Source: RBG-16-66-20 sp964564865 (GTDB lineage Bacteria > Pseudomonadota > Gammaproteobacteria > Burkholderiales > SG8-39). Taken from it: DNA of 18,570 nt. Under the pieces are notes generated by a model. It was given only the letters and a program-made list of their open reading frames with translations. It did no database searches and was not told where the DNA came from. The translations under genes were made by a program, and so were the position numbers. Positions 6,030 through 14,405 of the stretch are shown in pieces (positions within the stretch are counted from its first letter, which is position 1; each line of letters begins with the position of its first letter). Location of the stretch: the NCBI GenBank assembly GCA_964564865.1, contig CAZMDA010000070.1:1-18570 (forward strand). The letters are read 5' to 3'.

Positions 6030-7853
6030 TCAAGCTGCCTTGGCCTGTGCCAGGGCCGCCTCGGCCGCCGCCGCCTGCTGCTGCAGCGCCCACATACGGG
6101 CGTATTCGCCGCCGGCATCGATGAGCTCGCGGTGGCTGCCGCGCTCGACGATGGCGCCCTGGGCGAGCACCAGGATCAGGTCCGCGTCCATCACGGTGGA
6201 CAGGCGGTGCGCGATCACCAGCGTGGTGCGGCCGACCGCGACGCGCTCCAACTCGGCCTGGATCGCCTTCTCGGAGGTGGAATCCAGCGCCGAGGTGGCC
6301 TCGTCGAAGATCAGGATCCGCGGGTCCTTGAGCACCGCGCGCGCGATCGCCACGCGCTGCTTCTCGCCCCCGGAGAGCTTCAGGCCCCGCTCGCCCACCG
6401 TGGTCTCGTACTTCGCCGGCAGCGAGTCGATAAAGTCGTGGATGTGGGCGGCGCGCGCCGCCTCGACCACTTCGGCCTCGGTGGCCGCGGTGCGGCCGTA
6501 GTGGATGTTGTAGCGGATGGTGTCGTTGAACAGCACCGTGTCCTGCGGCACGATGCCGATCGCGGCGCGCAGGCTCGCCTGGCGGAGCTCGCGGATGTCG
6601 CGGCCGCCCACCAGGATGGCGCCGCCGCCGACGTCGTAGAAGCGGTACAGCAGCCGGGCCAGGGTCGACTTGCCCGAGCCCGAGGGGCCCACCACCGCCA
6701 CGCGCTGGCCCGCCGGGATGGTGAAGCTCACCCGGCGCAGGATCTGCCGCGCCGGCTCGTAGGAGAAATCGACGTCGCGGAATTCCACCGTGGCCGGCCC
6801 GGGCGGGAGATCCGGCGCGCCGGGGCGGTCCTCGACCTCGCGGTTCTCGCCCATGAGGCGGAACATGCGGTTGATGTCGAGCAGCGACTGCTTGATCTCG
6901 CGGTACACCATGCCGAGGAAATTGAGGGGGATGTAGAGCTGGATCAGCAGGGCGTTCACCAGCACCAGGTCCCCCAGCGTCAGGGTGCCCGCCACCACGC
7001 CCTCGGCGGCGAGGAACATGAGCGCGGTCACCGCCGCCGCGATCACCAGGCTCTGGCCGATGTTGAGCAGCCCGAGCGAGGACTCGAAGCGCACCGCCGC
7101 GTCCTCGTACTTGCGCAGGTTGGCGTCGTAGCGCCCGGCCTCGAACTCCTCGTTGCCGAAGTACTTCACCGTCTCGTAGTTGAGCAGGCTGTCGATGGCG
7201 CGCGTGTTGGCGCGCGAATCGAGCTCGTTGGCGCGGCGCCGGATGTCGATGCGCCATTCGGTGACGACGATGGTGAAGGCGATGTAGGCCGCGACCGCGC
7301 CGAAGGTCACCGCGGCGAAGCGCCAGTCGAAGCGCCCCAGCAGCACCGCCGCCACCAGCGCGAACTCGAGGATCACGGGCAGGATGGAGAACAGCAGGTA
7401 GGACAGCAGCGTCGAGATGCCGCGCGTGCCGCGCTCGATGTCGCGCGTCATGCCCCCGGTCTGGCGGTCGAGGTGGAAGCGCAGGCTGAGGCTGTGCAGG
7501 TGGCGGAACACCCCCAGCGCCACGCGCCGGATGGCGCGCTGGGTGACGCGCACGAACACCACGTCGCGCAGCTCGGCGAACAGCGTGGTCGAGAACCGCA
7601 GCAGGCCGTAGGCCGCCAGCAGCGCGGCCGGGACCGCGACCGCGGCGAGCTTGGGGTCCAGCCCGTCCACGACCTCCTTCATCACCAGCGGCACGCCGAC
7701 GTTGGTGAGCTTGGCGATCACCAGGAACGCGAGCGCGAGCGCCACCCGGCCGCGGTACTCCCACAGGTAGGGCAGCAGCTGCCCGAGCACCCGCCACTCG
7801 TCGCCCTTCAGCGATTCCTTCGGTGCGGCGCTCGCGTGCCCGTGGGTGGCCAT
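6030..7853 (-). CDS. Atm1-type ABC exporter (fused membrane and ATPase domains)
   Basis: The 607-residue half-transporter has a transmembrane domain (about residues 20-340, six helices) and an ATPase domain (355-580). The ATPase domain has Walker A GPSGSGKST (389-397), Q-loop Q437, signature LSGGEKQ (493-499), Walker B ILIFDE (513-518), D-loop SALD and H-loop H549. In the membrane domain, FHLDRQTGGMTRDIERGTRGI, NYETVKYFGNE and LGMVYREIKQSLLDINRMF are hallmarks of the Atm1/HMT1 branch rather than MsbA. Bacterial Atm1 relatives export glutathione derivatives and metal-glutathione complexes; that substrate is inferred from the family. The protein would act as a homodimer in the inner membrane. 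The first residues contain histidines (MATHGHAS), of unknown meaning. The ATG at 7853 has no Shine-Dalgarno site and lies just after a TATAGAAT box. It is divergent from the fad regulator across 108 bp. Confidence 0.9.
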   Translation of the reverse strand: MATHGHASAAPKESLKGDEWRVLGQLLPYLWEYRGRVALALAFLVIAKLTNVGVPLVMKEVVDGLDPKLAAVAVPAALLAAYGLLRFSTTLFAELRDVVFVRVTQRAIRRVALGVFRHLHSLSLRFHLDRQTGGMTRDIERGTRGISTLLSYLLFSILPVILEFALVAAVLLGRFDWRFAAVTFGAVAAYIAFTIVVTEWRIDIRRRANELDSRANTRAIDSLLNYETVKYFGNEEFEAGRYDANLRKYEDAAVRFESSLGLLNIGQSLVIAAAVTALMFLAAEGVVAGTLTLGDLVLVNALLIQLYIPLNFLGMVYREIKQSLLDINRMFRLMGENREVEDRPGAPDLPPGPATVEFRDVDFSYEPARQILRRVSFTIPAGQRVAVVGPSGSGKSTLARLLYRFYDVGGGAILVGGRDIRELRQASLRAAIGIVPQDTVLFNDTIRYNIHYGRTAATEAEVVEAARAAHIHDFIDSLPAKYETTVGERGLKLSGGEKQRVAIARAVLKDPRILIFDEATSALDSTSEKAIQAELERVAVGRTTLVIAHRLSTVMDADLILVLAQGAIVERGSHRELIDAGGEYARMWALQQQAAAAEAALAQAKAA

Positions 7854-7860
7854 GAAAGGC

Positions 7861-7880
7861 GCGCATTCTATAGAAAGCGC
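7861..7880. promoter_or_regulatory. Near-perfect 20-bp palindrome over the -10 of the Atm1-like gene
   Basis: The sequence GCGCATTCTATAGAAAGCGC has a perfect 10-bp core (TTCTATAGAA) and GCGC outer arms, with only the positions flanking the core breaking symmetry. Read on the - strand it contains TATAGAAT (7872-7865), a good -10 element 11 bases before the ABC exporter ATG. A dimeric repressor bound here would block that promoter. No regulator is identified. The symmetry is visible; the regulatory role is inference. Confidence 0.45.
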
Positions 7881-7894
7881 ATCCGCGGACGGCC

Positions 7895-7923
7895 TTGACC
7901 GGAGGGCGCCCGGCCGCTATCAT
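7895..7923 (+). promoter_or_regulatory. Sigma70 promoter of the fad operon
   Basis: TTGACC (7895-7900), a 17-bp spacer and TATCAT (7918-7923) form a near-consensus sigma70 promoter on the + strand. Transcription would begin near 7930, giving a leader of about 32 bases before the regulator's ATG at 7962. The -10 and the start site lie inside the inverted repeat at 7922-7941. Confidence 0.7.
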
Positions 7924-7941
7924 TCAAACGTTCGTTTGAAT
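7922..7941. promoter_or_regulatory. PsrA-type operator of the fad operon
   Basis: ATTCAAACGTTCGTTTGAAT consists of exact 9-bp arms (ATTCAAACG and CGTTTGAAT) around a TT centre. It fits the published PsrA consensus of the form (G/C)AAAC-N2-4-GTTT(G/C). It overlaps the promoter's -10 and predicted start site and lies 20 bases before the gene for a PsrA-like TetR protein, so autorepression is the simplest reading. It may also influence the divergent ABC exporter, whose start lies 68 bases away. Confidence 0.75.
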
Positions 7942-7961
7942 CCATCCTTCACGCCCCCGCC

Positions 7962-8645
7962 ATGACCCTGCGCGCCGTCAAGCCCCACCACGAAACCCAG
8001 CTCCGCATCCTCGATGCCGCGGAGGAGCTGTTCATGCAGCACGGCTTCGAGGGCACCTCGATGCGCCTGCTCACCGCCAGGGCGGGAGTGAACCTCGCCG
8101 CGGTGAACTACCACTTCGGCTCCAAGGACGCGCTGATCGAGGCGGTGTTCCGGCGCAGGCTCGATCCCATGAATACCGCGCGCATCGCGGAGATCGACCG
8201 CATGGAGAAGGAAGCCGGCGGCCAGCCGCTCGAGCCCGAGGCCATCATCCGCGCCTTCGTCGGCGCCAGCCTGCGCATGATCGAGGACGCCCGGCATGGC
8301 GGGCGCAACTTCATCCGGCTGCTCGGGCGCACCTACACCGACCCGTCCAAGAGCATCCGCGCCCTGATCGGCGGCCTGTACGCGCCGGCCATGGAGCGCT
8401 TCAAGGCCGCCTTCGAGCGCGCGCTGCCGCAGATGCCGCGCGACGAGCTGGTGTGGCGCATGCACTTCATGTTCGGCACGCTGGCCTACACGCTCGCGGC
8501 CACCGACACCGTGCAGCTGATCGCCGGCTGCAAGCCGGAGGACCGCTACGACGCCCGCCTGCTCGAGGAACGCCTGACGTCGTTCCTCGTCGCCGGCCTG
8601 CTCGCGCCGCAGCTGGGCGCCAAGGACGTGAAGAAGGCCGCTTAA
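7962..8645 (+). CDS. TetR-family regulator, PsrA/FadP-like, of fatty acid degradation
   Basis: This 227-residue protein has an N-terminal TetR helix-turn-helix (about residues 15-60). The stretch AGVNLAAVNYHFGSKDALIEAVF is nearly identical, as far as I recall, to Pseudomonas PsrA. The C-terminal ligand domain also shares a PsrA-like stretch (ELVWRMHFMFGTLAYTL). PsrA-type proteins release DNA on binding long-chain fatty acids or acyl-CoA. Here the gene is first in an operon with fadE, fadI and fadJ, and a PsrA-like inverted repeat overlaps its promoter, so it very likely represses the whole operon including itself. The ATG at 7962 lacks an obvious ribosome site. FadP-type regulators of Burkholderiales are an alternative name for the same role. 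Confidence 0.87.
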   Translation: MTLRAVKPHHETQLRILDAAEELFMQHGFEGTSMRLLTARAGVNLAAVNYHFGSKDALIEAVFRRRLDPMNTARIAEIDRMEKEAGGQPLEPEAIIRAFVGASLRMIEDARHGGRNFIRLLGRTYTDPSKSIRALIGGLYAPAMERFKAAFERALPQMPRDELVWRMHFMFGTLAYTLAATDTVQLIAGCKPEDRYDARLLEERLTSFLVAGLLAPQLGAKDVKKAA

Positions 8646-8664
8646 CGATCTCGCAGTCCCAGGG

Positions 8665-8669
8665 GGAGG
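8665..8669 (+). promoter_or_regulatory. Ribosome binding site that fixes the fadE start
   Basis: A G-rich run ending in GGAGG lies 5 bases before the ATG at 8675-8677. The same frame is open further upstream into the tetR gene, but this site and the N-terminal membrane segment that follows favour 8675 as the true start. Confidence 0.8.
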
Positions 8670-8674
8670 TCCCG

Positions 8675-11173
8675 ATGTTCGACATCGCCGTGTTTGCCGC
8701 AGTGTCCGTGGCAGTCCTGCTGTTGCTGGCGTACTTCCAGGCCCCGATCCTGGTCTGGACCATCGGCGCCGGCATCCTGCTCGCCACCATGTCCGTCGTG
8801 CTCGGCTTCGGCCCCACGGCGAACATCGTGCTGGGCGCCCTGTTCGCCGCCGTCGCCGCGGTGCTGAACATCCCCGCGCTGCGCCGCCGGGTGATCAGCG
8901 ACCCGGTGCTCGCGATCTACCGGCGCATCCTCCCGGACATGTCGCAGACCGAGAAGGAAGCCATCGACGCCGGCACGGTGTGGTGGGACGCGGACCTGTT
9001 CTCGGGCAAGCCCGACTGGGACAAGCTGCTCGCGATCCCGGCGCCGCGGCTCTCGGCCGAGGAGCAGGCCTTCCTGGACGGCCCCTGCGACGAAGTCTGC
9101 GCCATGACCGACGACTGGGAGGTGACGCACGAGCGCCTCGACCTCGCGCCGCAGGTCTGGCAGTACCTGAAGGACAAGGGCTTCTTCGGCATGATCATCC
9201 CGAAGAAGTACGGCGGTTTGGGCTTCTCGGCGATCGCGCACTCGGCGGTGGTGATGAAGCTCTCGACGCGCTCCAACGCGCTCGGCGTCTCGGTGATGGT
9301 GCCCAATTCCCTGGGACCGGCCGAGCTGCTGCTGCACTACGGCACCGACGCGCAGAAGGACTACTACCTGCCGCGCCTCGCCAAGGGCCTGGAGATCCCC
9401 TGCTTCGCGCTCACCAGCCCGGAAGCCGGATCGGATGCCGCCTCGATTCCCGACTACGGCATCGTGTGCAAGGGCACCTACCAGGGCAAGGAAGTCCTGG
9501 GCATGCGCGTCACCTGGGACAAGCGCTACATCACGCTGGGGCCGGTCGCGACGCTGCTGGGCCTCGCCTTCCGCCTCTACGACCCCGAGCACCTGCTGGG
9601 CGACAAGGAGGACCTGGGGATCACCTGCGCCCTGGTGCCGACCAGCCATCCGGGCGTGAACATCGGCCGCCGCCACCTGCCGCTCAACGCCGCGTTCCAG
9701 AACGGCCCGAACTCCGGCAAGGACGTGTTCATGCCGATCGACTGGATCATCGGCGGCAAGGACTACGCCGGCAAGGGCTGGATGATGCTGATGGGCTGCC
9801 TCGCCGCGGGCCGCTCGATCTCGCTGCCCACCTCCTCGGTGGGCGGCGCCAAGGGCCTGGCGCGCGTCACCGGCGCCTATGCGCGGGTGCGCAGCCAGTT
9901 CAAGACGCCGATCGGCAAGCTGGAGGGCGTGGAGGAAGCGCTCGGGCGCATCGCCGCCAACTGCTACATGATGGACGCGGTGCGCATCATGACCGCCGGC
10001 GCGGTGGACCTGGGCGAGAAGCCGGCGGTGATCTCGGCCATCGCCAAGTACCACATGACCGAGCGCGCGCGCCTGTGCGTCAACGACGGCATGGACATCC
10101 ACGGCGGCAAGGGCATCTGCCTGGGACCCAACAACTGGATCGGCCGCGGCTACCAGGTGATGCCGGTGGGCATCACGGTGGAAGGCGCCAACATCCTGAC
10201 GCGGACGCTCATCATCTTCGGCCAGGGCGCCATCCGCTGCCACCCCTACGTGCTGCGCGAGATGCGCGCGGCGAAGGAGATGACGGGCGCCGCCGCATCC
10301 ATCGAATTCGACGACGCCTTCACCTCGCACATCGGCCACACCCTGTCCAACGGCGTGCGCACCTTCGTCCACGGCATCACCAGCTCCCGCCTGGGGCAGG
10401 TGCCGCGCGCCGGCGCCCCGGAAACGGCGCACTACTACCGCTTCACCTCGCGCCTCGCCGCCGCGTTCGCGTTCCTCGCCGACGTGTCCATGCTGGCGAT
10501 GGGCGGCGCGCTGAAGAGGAAGGAGAAGATCTCCGGCCGCCTGGGCGACGTCCTGTCCATGCTCTACCTGGTGTCGGCGACGCTCAAGCACTACGAAGAC
10601 CAGGGCCGCCGGAAGGAAGACATCCCGCTCATCCGCTGGGCGGTGCGCGACGCCCTGTACCGCGCGCAGGAGGCGATCGACGCCATCCTGTCCAACTTCC
10701 CGGTGAAGAGCCTGGCCACGCTGCTGCGCTGGACCATCTTCCCGCTGGGCATGTCGTTCCGCCCGCCCCTCGATTCGCGCAACCGGGAATGCGCCCAACT
10801 CGTGCTGGAGCCCGGCGAGGCGCGCGACCGCCTGACCGCCGGCATTTTCCTGCCCCGCAACGAGACCGACCCGACCGGGGTGCTGGAGGCGGCGTTCCTC
10901 GCCGCCATCGCCTGCGAGCCGATCGACGAGAAGCTGAGGAAGGCGGTGAAGAAGGGCAAGGTCATCGCCCGCCCTGGCGCCGACCTGGGCGAGCTGGCCA
11001 AGGCCGCCGGCCTCATCAGCGCCGAGGAGTGCGCGCAGTGGCAGCGCAAGGAAGCGCTGCGCAGGCACGTCATCAAGGTGGACGACTTCCCGCAGGACTT
11101 CGGCCGCGCCGAGGCCCTGGTGAAGCTCGCGCAATCCCAATCCAAGACCGCCCCGACCGCAAAGGCAGCCTGA
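8675..11173 (+). CDS. fadE: Acyl-CoA dehydrogenase FadE
   Basis: FadE carries out the first step of beta-oxidation, making trans-2-enoyl-CoA from acyl-CoA with FAD. The 832-residue product has the long FadE layout. Hydrophobic segments at residues 3-65 suggest membrane association. The dehydrogenase core (about 130-530) contains YGGLGFSAIAHS, the FAD/substrate segment CFALTSPEAGSDAAS (243-257), DIHGGKGICLGPNNWIGRGY and VEGANILTRTLIIFGQGAIRCHPY. E503 in the VEGAN motif is the likely catalytic base. The remaining C-terminal domain of about 300 residues is typical of this family and absent from short-type acyl-CoA dehydrogenases. The gene lies 29 bases after the regulator and 1 base before fadI, consistent with one transcript. 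Confidence 0.93.
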   Translation: MFDIAVFAAVSVAVLLLLAYFQAPILVWTIGAGILLATMSVVLGFGPTANIVLGALFAAVAAVLNIPALRRRVISDPVLAIYRRILPDMSQTEKEAIDAGTVWWDADLFSGKPDWDKLLAIPAPRLSAEEQAFLDGPCDEVCAMTDDWEVTHERLDLAPQVWQYLKDKGFFGMIIPKKYGGLGFSAIAHSAVVMKLSTRSNALGVSVMVPNSLGPAELLLHYGTDAQKDYYLPRLAKGLEIPCFALTSPEAGSDAASIPDYGIVCKGTYQGKEVLGMRVTWDKRYITLGPVATLLGLAFRLYDPEHLLGDKEDLGITCALVPTSHPGVNIGRRHLPLNAAFQNGPNSGKDVFMPIDWIIGGKDYAGKGWMMLMGCLAAGRSISLPTSSVGGAKGLARVTGAYARVRSQFKTPIGKLEGVEEALGRIAANCYMMDAVRIMTAGAVDLGEKPAVISAIAKYHMTERARLCVNDGMDIHGGKGICLGPNNWIGRGYQVMPVGITVEGANILTRTLIIFGQGAIRCHPYVLREMRAAKEMTGAAASIEFDDAFTSHIGHTLSNGVRTFVHGITSSRLGQVPRAGAPETAHYYRFTSRLAAAFAFLADVSMLAMGGALKRKEKISGRLGDVLSMLYLVSATLKHYEDQGRRKEDIPLIRWAVRDALYRAQEAIDAILSNFPVKSLATLLRWTIFPLGMSFRPPLDSRNRECAQLVLEPGEARDRLTAGIFLPRNETDPTGVLEAAFLAAIACEPIDEKLRKAVKKGKVIARPGADLGELAKAAGLISAEECAQWQRKEALRRHVIKVDDFPQDFGRAEALVKLAQSQSKTAPTAKAA

Positions 11174-11174
11174 C

Positions 11175-12473
11175 ATGATGAGCAGACCGGTTTACGTGGT
11201 GGACGGCGCGCGCACGCCGTTCCTGAAGGCGAAGAACCGCCCCGGCGTGTTCTCCGCGGGCGACCTCGCCACGCAGGCGGGCAAGACGCTGCTGGTGCGC
11301 CAGAAGTTCGAGCCCACGCAGCTGGACGAGGTGATCCTGGGCTGCGCCGCGCCCTCGGTGGACGAGGTCAACATCGGCCGCGTGGTGGCGCTGCGCATGG
11401 GCTGCGGGCAGAAGGTCCCGGGCTGGACCGTGATGCGCAACTGCGCCTCGGGCATGCAGGCGCTCGATTCCGGCATCAGCAACATCCTCGCCGGGCGCGC
11501 GAACCTGGTGCTCGCCGGCGGCGTGGACGCGCTGTCGCGCGCACCGCTGCTGTACCCGGAGCGCGCCGTGCTGTGGTTCGCGGACATGGCGGGCGCGCGC
11601 AGCGCCGGCCAGCGCGCCGCCCTGTTCGCGCGCCTGCCCTTCAAGGCGATGCTGGCGCCGGTGATCGGCATCATGAAGGGCCTCACCGACCCGATGGTCG
11701 GGCTGCTCATGGGCCAGACCGCGGAGAACCTCGCGCACCGCTTCGGCATCACGCGCGCGCAGATGGACGCCTACTCGGTGCGCAGCCACCAGCGTGTGGT
11801 GCGCGCCCAGGACGAAGGCGCGCTCGCCGCCGGCGGCGGCGAGGTGGAGGCGGTGTACGACGCCAGGGGCAACGCCTACACGCTCGACGACGGCGTGCGG
11901 CGCGACTCCTCGATCGAGAACCTCGCCAAGCTGAAGCCCTTCTTCGACCGCAAGTACGGCAACGTGACCCCGGGCAACAGCTCGCAGATCACCGACGGCG
12001 CCGCCTGGCTGATCCTCGCCTCCGAGGAGGCGGTGAAGCAGCATGGCTTGTCGCCCATCGGCCGGATCGTGGACGCCGAGTGGGCGGGCCTCGACCCGGC
12101 GCAGATGGGCCTAGGGCCGGTGCACGCGGCAACCCCGATCCTGAAGCGCCACAACCTGAAGCTGGACAGCCTGGACTACTGGGAGATCAACGAGGCCTTC
12201 GCGGCGCAGGTGCTCGGGTGCCTCGCGGCGTGGAAGGACGAGGCCTACTGCCGCGAGCAGCTTGGGCTGGAGGGCGCCATGGGCGCGATGGACGAGGAAA
12301 AATTGAACGTGGACGGCGGCGCCATTGCGCTCGGCCACCCGGTCGGGGCCTCGGGGGCGCGCATCGTGCTGCACATGCTGCGGCTGCTCAAGAGGAAGAA
12401 CGCGAAGCGCGGCATGGCCTCGATCTGCATCGGCGGCGGCCTGGGCGGCGCGATGCTGGTGGAGGCGCTTTGA
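11175..12473 (+). CDS. fadI: Acetyl-CoA acyltransferase (thiolase) FadI-like
   Basis: This thiolase cleaves 3-ketoacyl-CoA to acetyl-CoA and a shortened acyl-CoA. The 432-residue length matches FadI rather than the shorter FadA. The nucleophile is C90 in MRNCASGMQA, NEAFAAQ supplies the oxyanion region, H388 lies in LGHPVGASGAR, and the second cysteine C418 lies in CIGGGLGGAM. The insertion with LPFKAMLAPVIGIMKGL around residues 155-175 is the membrane-facing loop region seen in trifunctional-enzyme-type thiolases. Two adjacent ATG codons (11175 and 11178) are possible starts; the first is listed. The stop overlaps the next gene's ATG by one base, indicating translational coupling with the fadJ-like partner, as expected for subunits of one beta-oxidation complex. 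Confidence 0.93.
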   Translation: MMSRPVYVVDGARTPFLKAKNRPGVFSAGDLATQAGKTLLVRQKFEPTQLDEVILGCAAPSVDEVNIGRVVALRMGCGQKVPGWTVMRNCASGMQALDSGISNILAGRANLVLAGGVDALSRAPLLYPERAVLWFADMAGARSAGQRAALFARLPFKAMLAPVIGIMKGLTDPMVGLLMGQTAENLAHRFGITRAQMDAYSVRSHQRVVRAQDEGALAAGGGEVEAVYDARGNAYTLDDGVRRDSSIENLAKLKPFFDRKYGNVTPGNSSQITDGAAWLILASEEAVKQHGLSPIGRIVDAEWAGLDPAQMGLGPVHAATPILKRHNLKLDSLDYWEINEAFAAQVLGCLAAWKDEAYCREQLGLEGAMGAMDEEKLNVDGGAIALGHPVGASGARIVLHMLRLLKRKNAKRGMASICIGGGLGGAMLVEAL

Positions 12474-14401
12474 TGAAGCATTGGCGCTGGGAGAAGGACG
12501 CGCAGGGCCTCGCCTGGCTCGCCTTCGACAAGCAGGGCGAGTCGGCCAACACGTTCTCGAAGGAAGCGCTGCAGGAGCTGGACGCGGCGCTGGAGGAGAT
12601 CCGCGCCGCCGGCCCGAAGGGCCTCGTCATCCGCTCGGCCAAGGACAGCTTCATCGCCGGGGCCGACGTCGAGGAATTCACCCGCTTCCAGTCGCCCGAG
12701 GAGGCGCTCGCCTTCGTCCGGCTGGGCTGGGACGTGTTCGCCAAGCTGCGGGAACTCCCCTTCCCCACCACCGCGCTGGTGAACGGCTACTGCATGGGCG
12801 GGGGCTTCGAGCTGGCGCTGGCCTGCCGCTACCGCGTCGCGCTGGATGATCCCAAGACCCGCTTCGCCTTCCCGGAGGTGATGATCGGCATCGTGCCGGC
12901 CTGGCACGGCGTGCAGTGGCTGCCCAAGCTGGTCGGCCCCGCCGCGGCGATGGACCTGCTGCTCACGGGCAAGGCGGTGGACGCGCGGCGCGCCAGGCGC
13001 ATGGGCCTGGTGGACCAGGCGGTGCCGCTGCGCATCCTGGAGAACACCGCGCGCATGCTGACGCTGGAGGCGCCGGCGCCGCGCGGGCTGAGCCTGATGA
13101 ACCGGCTCATGCTCGGGCCGCTCAAGGGCGTCGTGGCCTCGCAGGCGCGCAAGCAGGTCGCGCGGAAGGCGAGGCGCGAGCACTACCCGGCGCCCTACGC
13201 GATCCTGGACCTGTGGCAGAAGTACGACGGCGATCCGTTCATCAATCCCTCGGACCCGACGTGCTCCATCAACATGCTGTTCGAGCATCCCACCACCAAG
13301 AACCTGATCCGCATCTTCTTCCTGCAGGAGCGGCTGAAGTCCCTCGGCAAGGGCTCGGACTTCCAGGCGAAGCACGTGCACGTGGTCGGGGCCGGGGTCA
13401 TGGGCGGGGACATCGCCGCCATCTGCGCCATGCGAGGCATCACGGTGACGCTGCAGGACACCGCGCCCGAGCGCCTCGCGCCGGCGGTGCAGCGCGCGGC
13501 GAAGATGTTCTCCCGCCGCCTGCGCGACCCGCGGCGCGAGCGCGACGCGCTCGACCGCCTGATCCCGGACGTGACCGGGGCGGGCGCCGCGCGCGCCGAT
13601 GTCATCATCGAGGCCATCTTCGAGAACCTGGAGGCCAAGCGCCAGCTGTTCGCGAAGATCGAGGCGGTGGCCAAGCCCGGCGCGGTGATCGCGAGCAACA
13701 CCTCCAGCCTGAAGCTGGCGGACATCGCCGCCGGGTTCAAGGACCCGTCGCGGCTGGTGGGGATCCATTTCTTCAACCCGGTGCCGCAGATGATGCTGGT
13801 CGAGATCGTGTCGGCCGCGAACACCAACCCGGAGCACGCAAAGCGCGCGGCCGCCTTCGTGCGCCAGATCGACAAGCTGCCGCTGCCGGTGAAGGATGCG
13901 CCGGGATTCCTGGTGAACCGCGTCCTCGGTCCGTACATGCAGAACGCCTTCCGCATGCTGGACGAGGGCATGAAGCCCGAGACCATGGACGCGGCGATGG
14001 AGGAGTTCGGCATGCCCATGGGCCCGATCGAGCTCGCCGACACCGTGGGCCTGGACATCTGCCTGCACGCCGGCAAGGAACTCGCCAAGAAGGGCGCGGG
14101 CGGGGAGATCGAGGCGCCGCAGGTGCTTACCAACAAGGTCGCGCTCGGCCAGCTCGGGCGCAAGACCGGCCAGGGCATCTACCAATGGAACGAGGGCAAG
14201 CCGGTCAAGGGCCAGCCCGGCGCGTACAAGAAGGACCTGATCGATTCGCTGGTGGAGCCCTACCTCGCCGAGGCAAAGGCGGTGCTCGCCGAGGGCGTGG
14301 TCGCCGACGCCGACCTTGCGGACGCGGGCCTCATCTTCGGTACCGGCTTCGCGCCGTTCCGGGGCGGGCCGATGCACTACCTTGCCGGCGGCAGGAAGTA
14401 G
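12473..14401 (+). CDS. fadJ: FadJ/FadB-like multifunctional enoyl-CoA hydratase / 3-hydroxyacyl-CoA dehydrogenase, short form
   Basis: The N-terminal hydratase domain (1-190) has both catalytic glutamates, E113 in MGGGFELALA and E135 in FAFPEVMIGI, the latter followed by an unusual PAWHGVQWLP. A linker of about 110 residues leads to the NAD-binding dehydrogenase domain, with GAGVMGG (306-312), SNTSS (408-412) and the catalytic H432 in GIHFFNPVP. The C-terminal dehydrogenase repeat ends early: GTGFAPFRGGPMHYLAGGRK is followed directly by TAG. The total of 642 residues is well below the 714-729 of E. coli FadJ and FadB, by roughly 50-60 residues at the C-terminus and some in the linker. The other frames after the stop do not encode the missing tail, so this looks like a genuine short form. 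With FadI it would complete hydration, oxidation and thiolysis. Confidence 0.9.
   Translation: MKHWRWEKDAQGLAWLAFDKQGESANTFSKEALQELDAALEEIRAAGPKGLVIRSAKDSFIAGADVEEFTRFQSPEEALAFVRLGWDVFAKLRELPFPTTALVNGYCMGGGFELALACRYRVALDDPKTRFAFPEVMIGIVPAWHGVQWLPKLVGPAAAMDLLLTGKAVDARRARRMGLVDQAVPLRILENTARMLTLEAPAPRGLSLMNRLMLGPLKGVVASQARKQVARKARREHYPAPYAILDLWQKYDGDPFINPSDPTCSINMLFEHPTTKNLIRIFFLQERLKSLGKGSDFQAKHVHVVGAGVMGGDIAAICAMRGITVTLQDTAPERLAPAVQRAAKMFSRRLRDPRRERDALDRLIPDVTGAGAARADVIIEAIFENLEAKRQLFAKIEAVAKPGAVIASNTSSLKLADIAAGFKDPSRLVGIHFFNPVPQMMLVEIVSAANTNPEHAKRAAAFVRQIDKLPLPVKDAPGFLVNRVLGPYMQNAFRMLDEGMKPETMDAAMEEFGMPMGPIELADTVGLDICLHAGKELAKKGAGGEIEAPQVLTNKVALGQLGRKTGQGIYQWNEGKPVKGQPGAYKKDLIDSLVEPYLAEAKAVLAEGVVADADLADAGLIFGTGFAPFRGGPMHYLAGGRK
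14393..14398 (+). promoter_or_regulatory. Ribosome binding site for the YciA-type thioesterase
   Basis: AGGAAG lies inside the last codons of the fadJ-like gene, 7 bases before GTG 14406-14408. It supports this GTG as the thioesterase start rather than the in-frame upstream ATG at 14316, which lies well inside fadJ. Confidence 0.7.
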
Positions 14402-14405
14402 CCCG

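Noticed and set aside
5643..7898. Long + strand frame opposite pbpG and the ABC exporter
   Set aside because: Composition is histidine/arginine/alanine-rich without a domain, and the - strand carries a complete ABC exporter with all ATPase motifs.
8642..11176. Very long antisense frame opposite fadE (about 840 residues)
   Set aside because: It is rich in Arg, His, Ala and Gly with no recognisable motif, as expected opposite a strongly GC3-biased gene. The + strand encodes a complete FadE.
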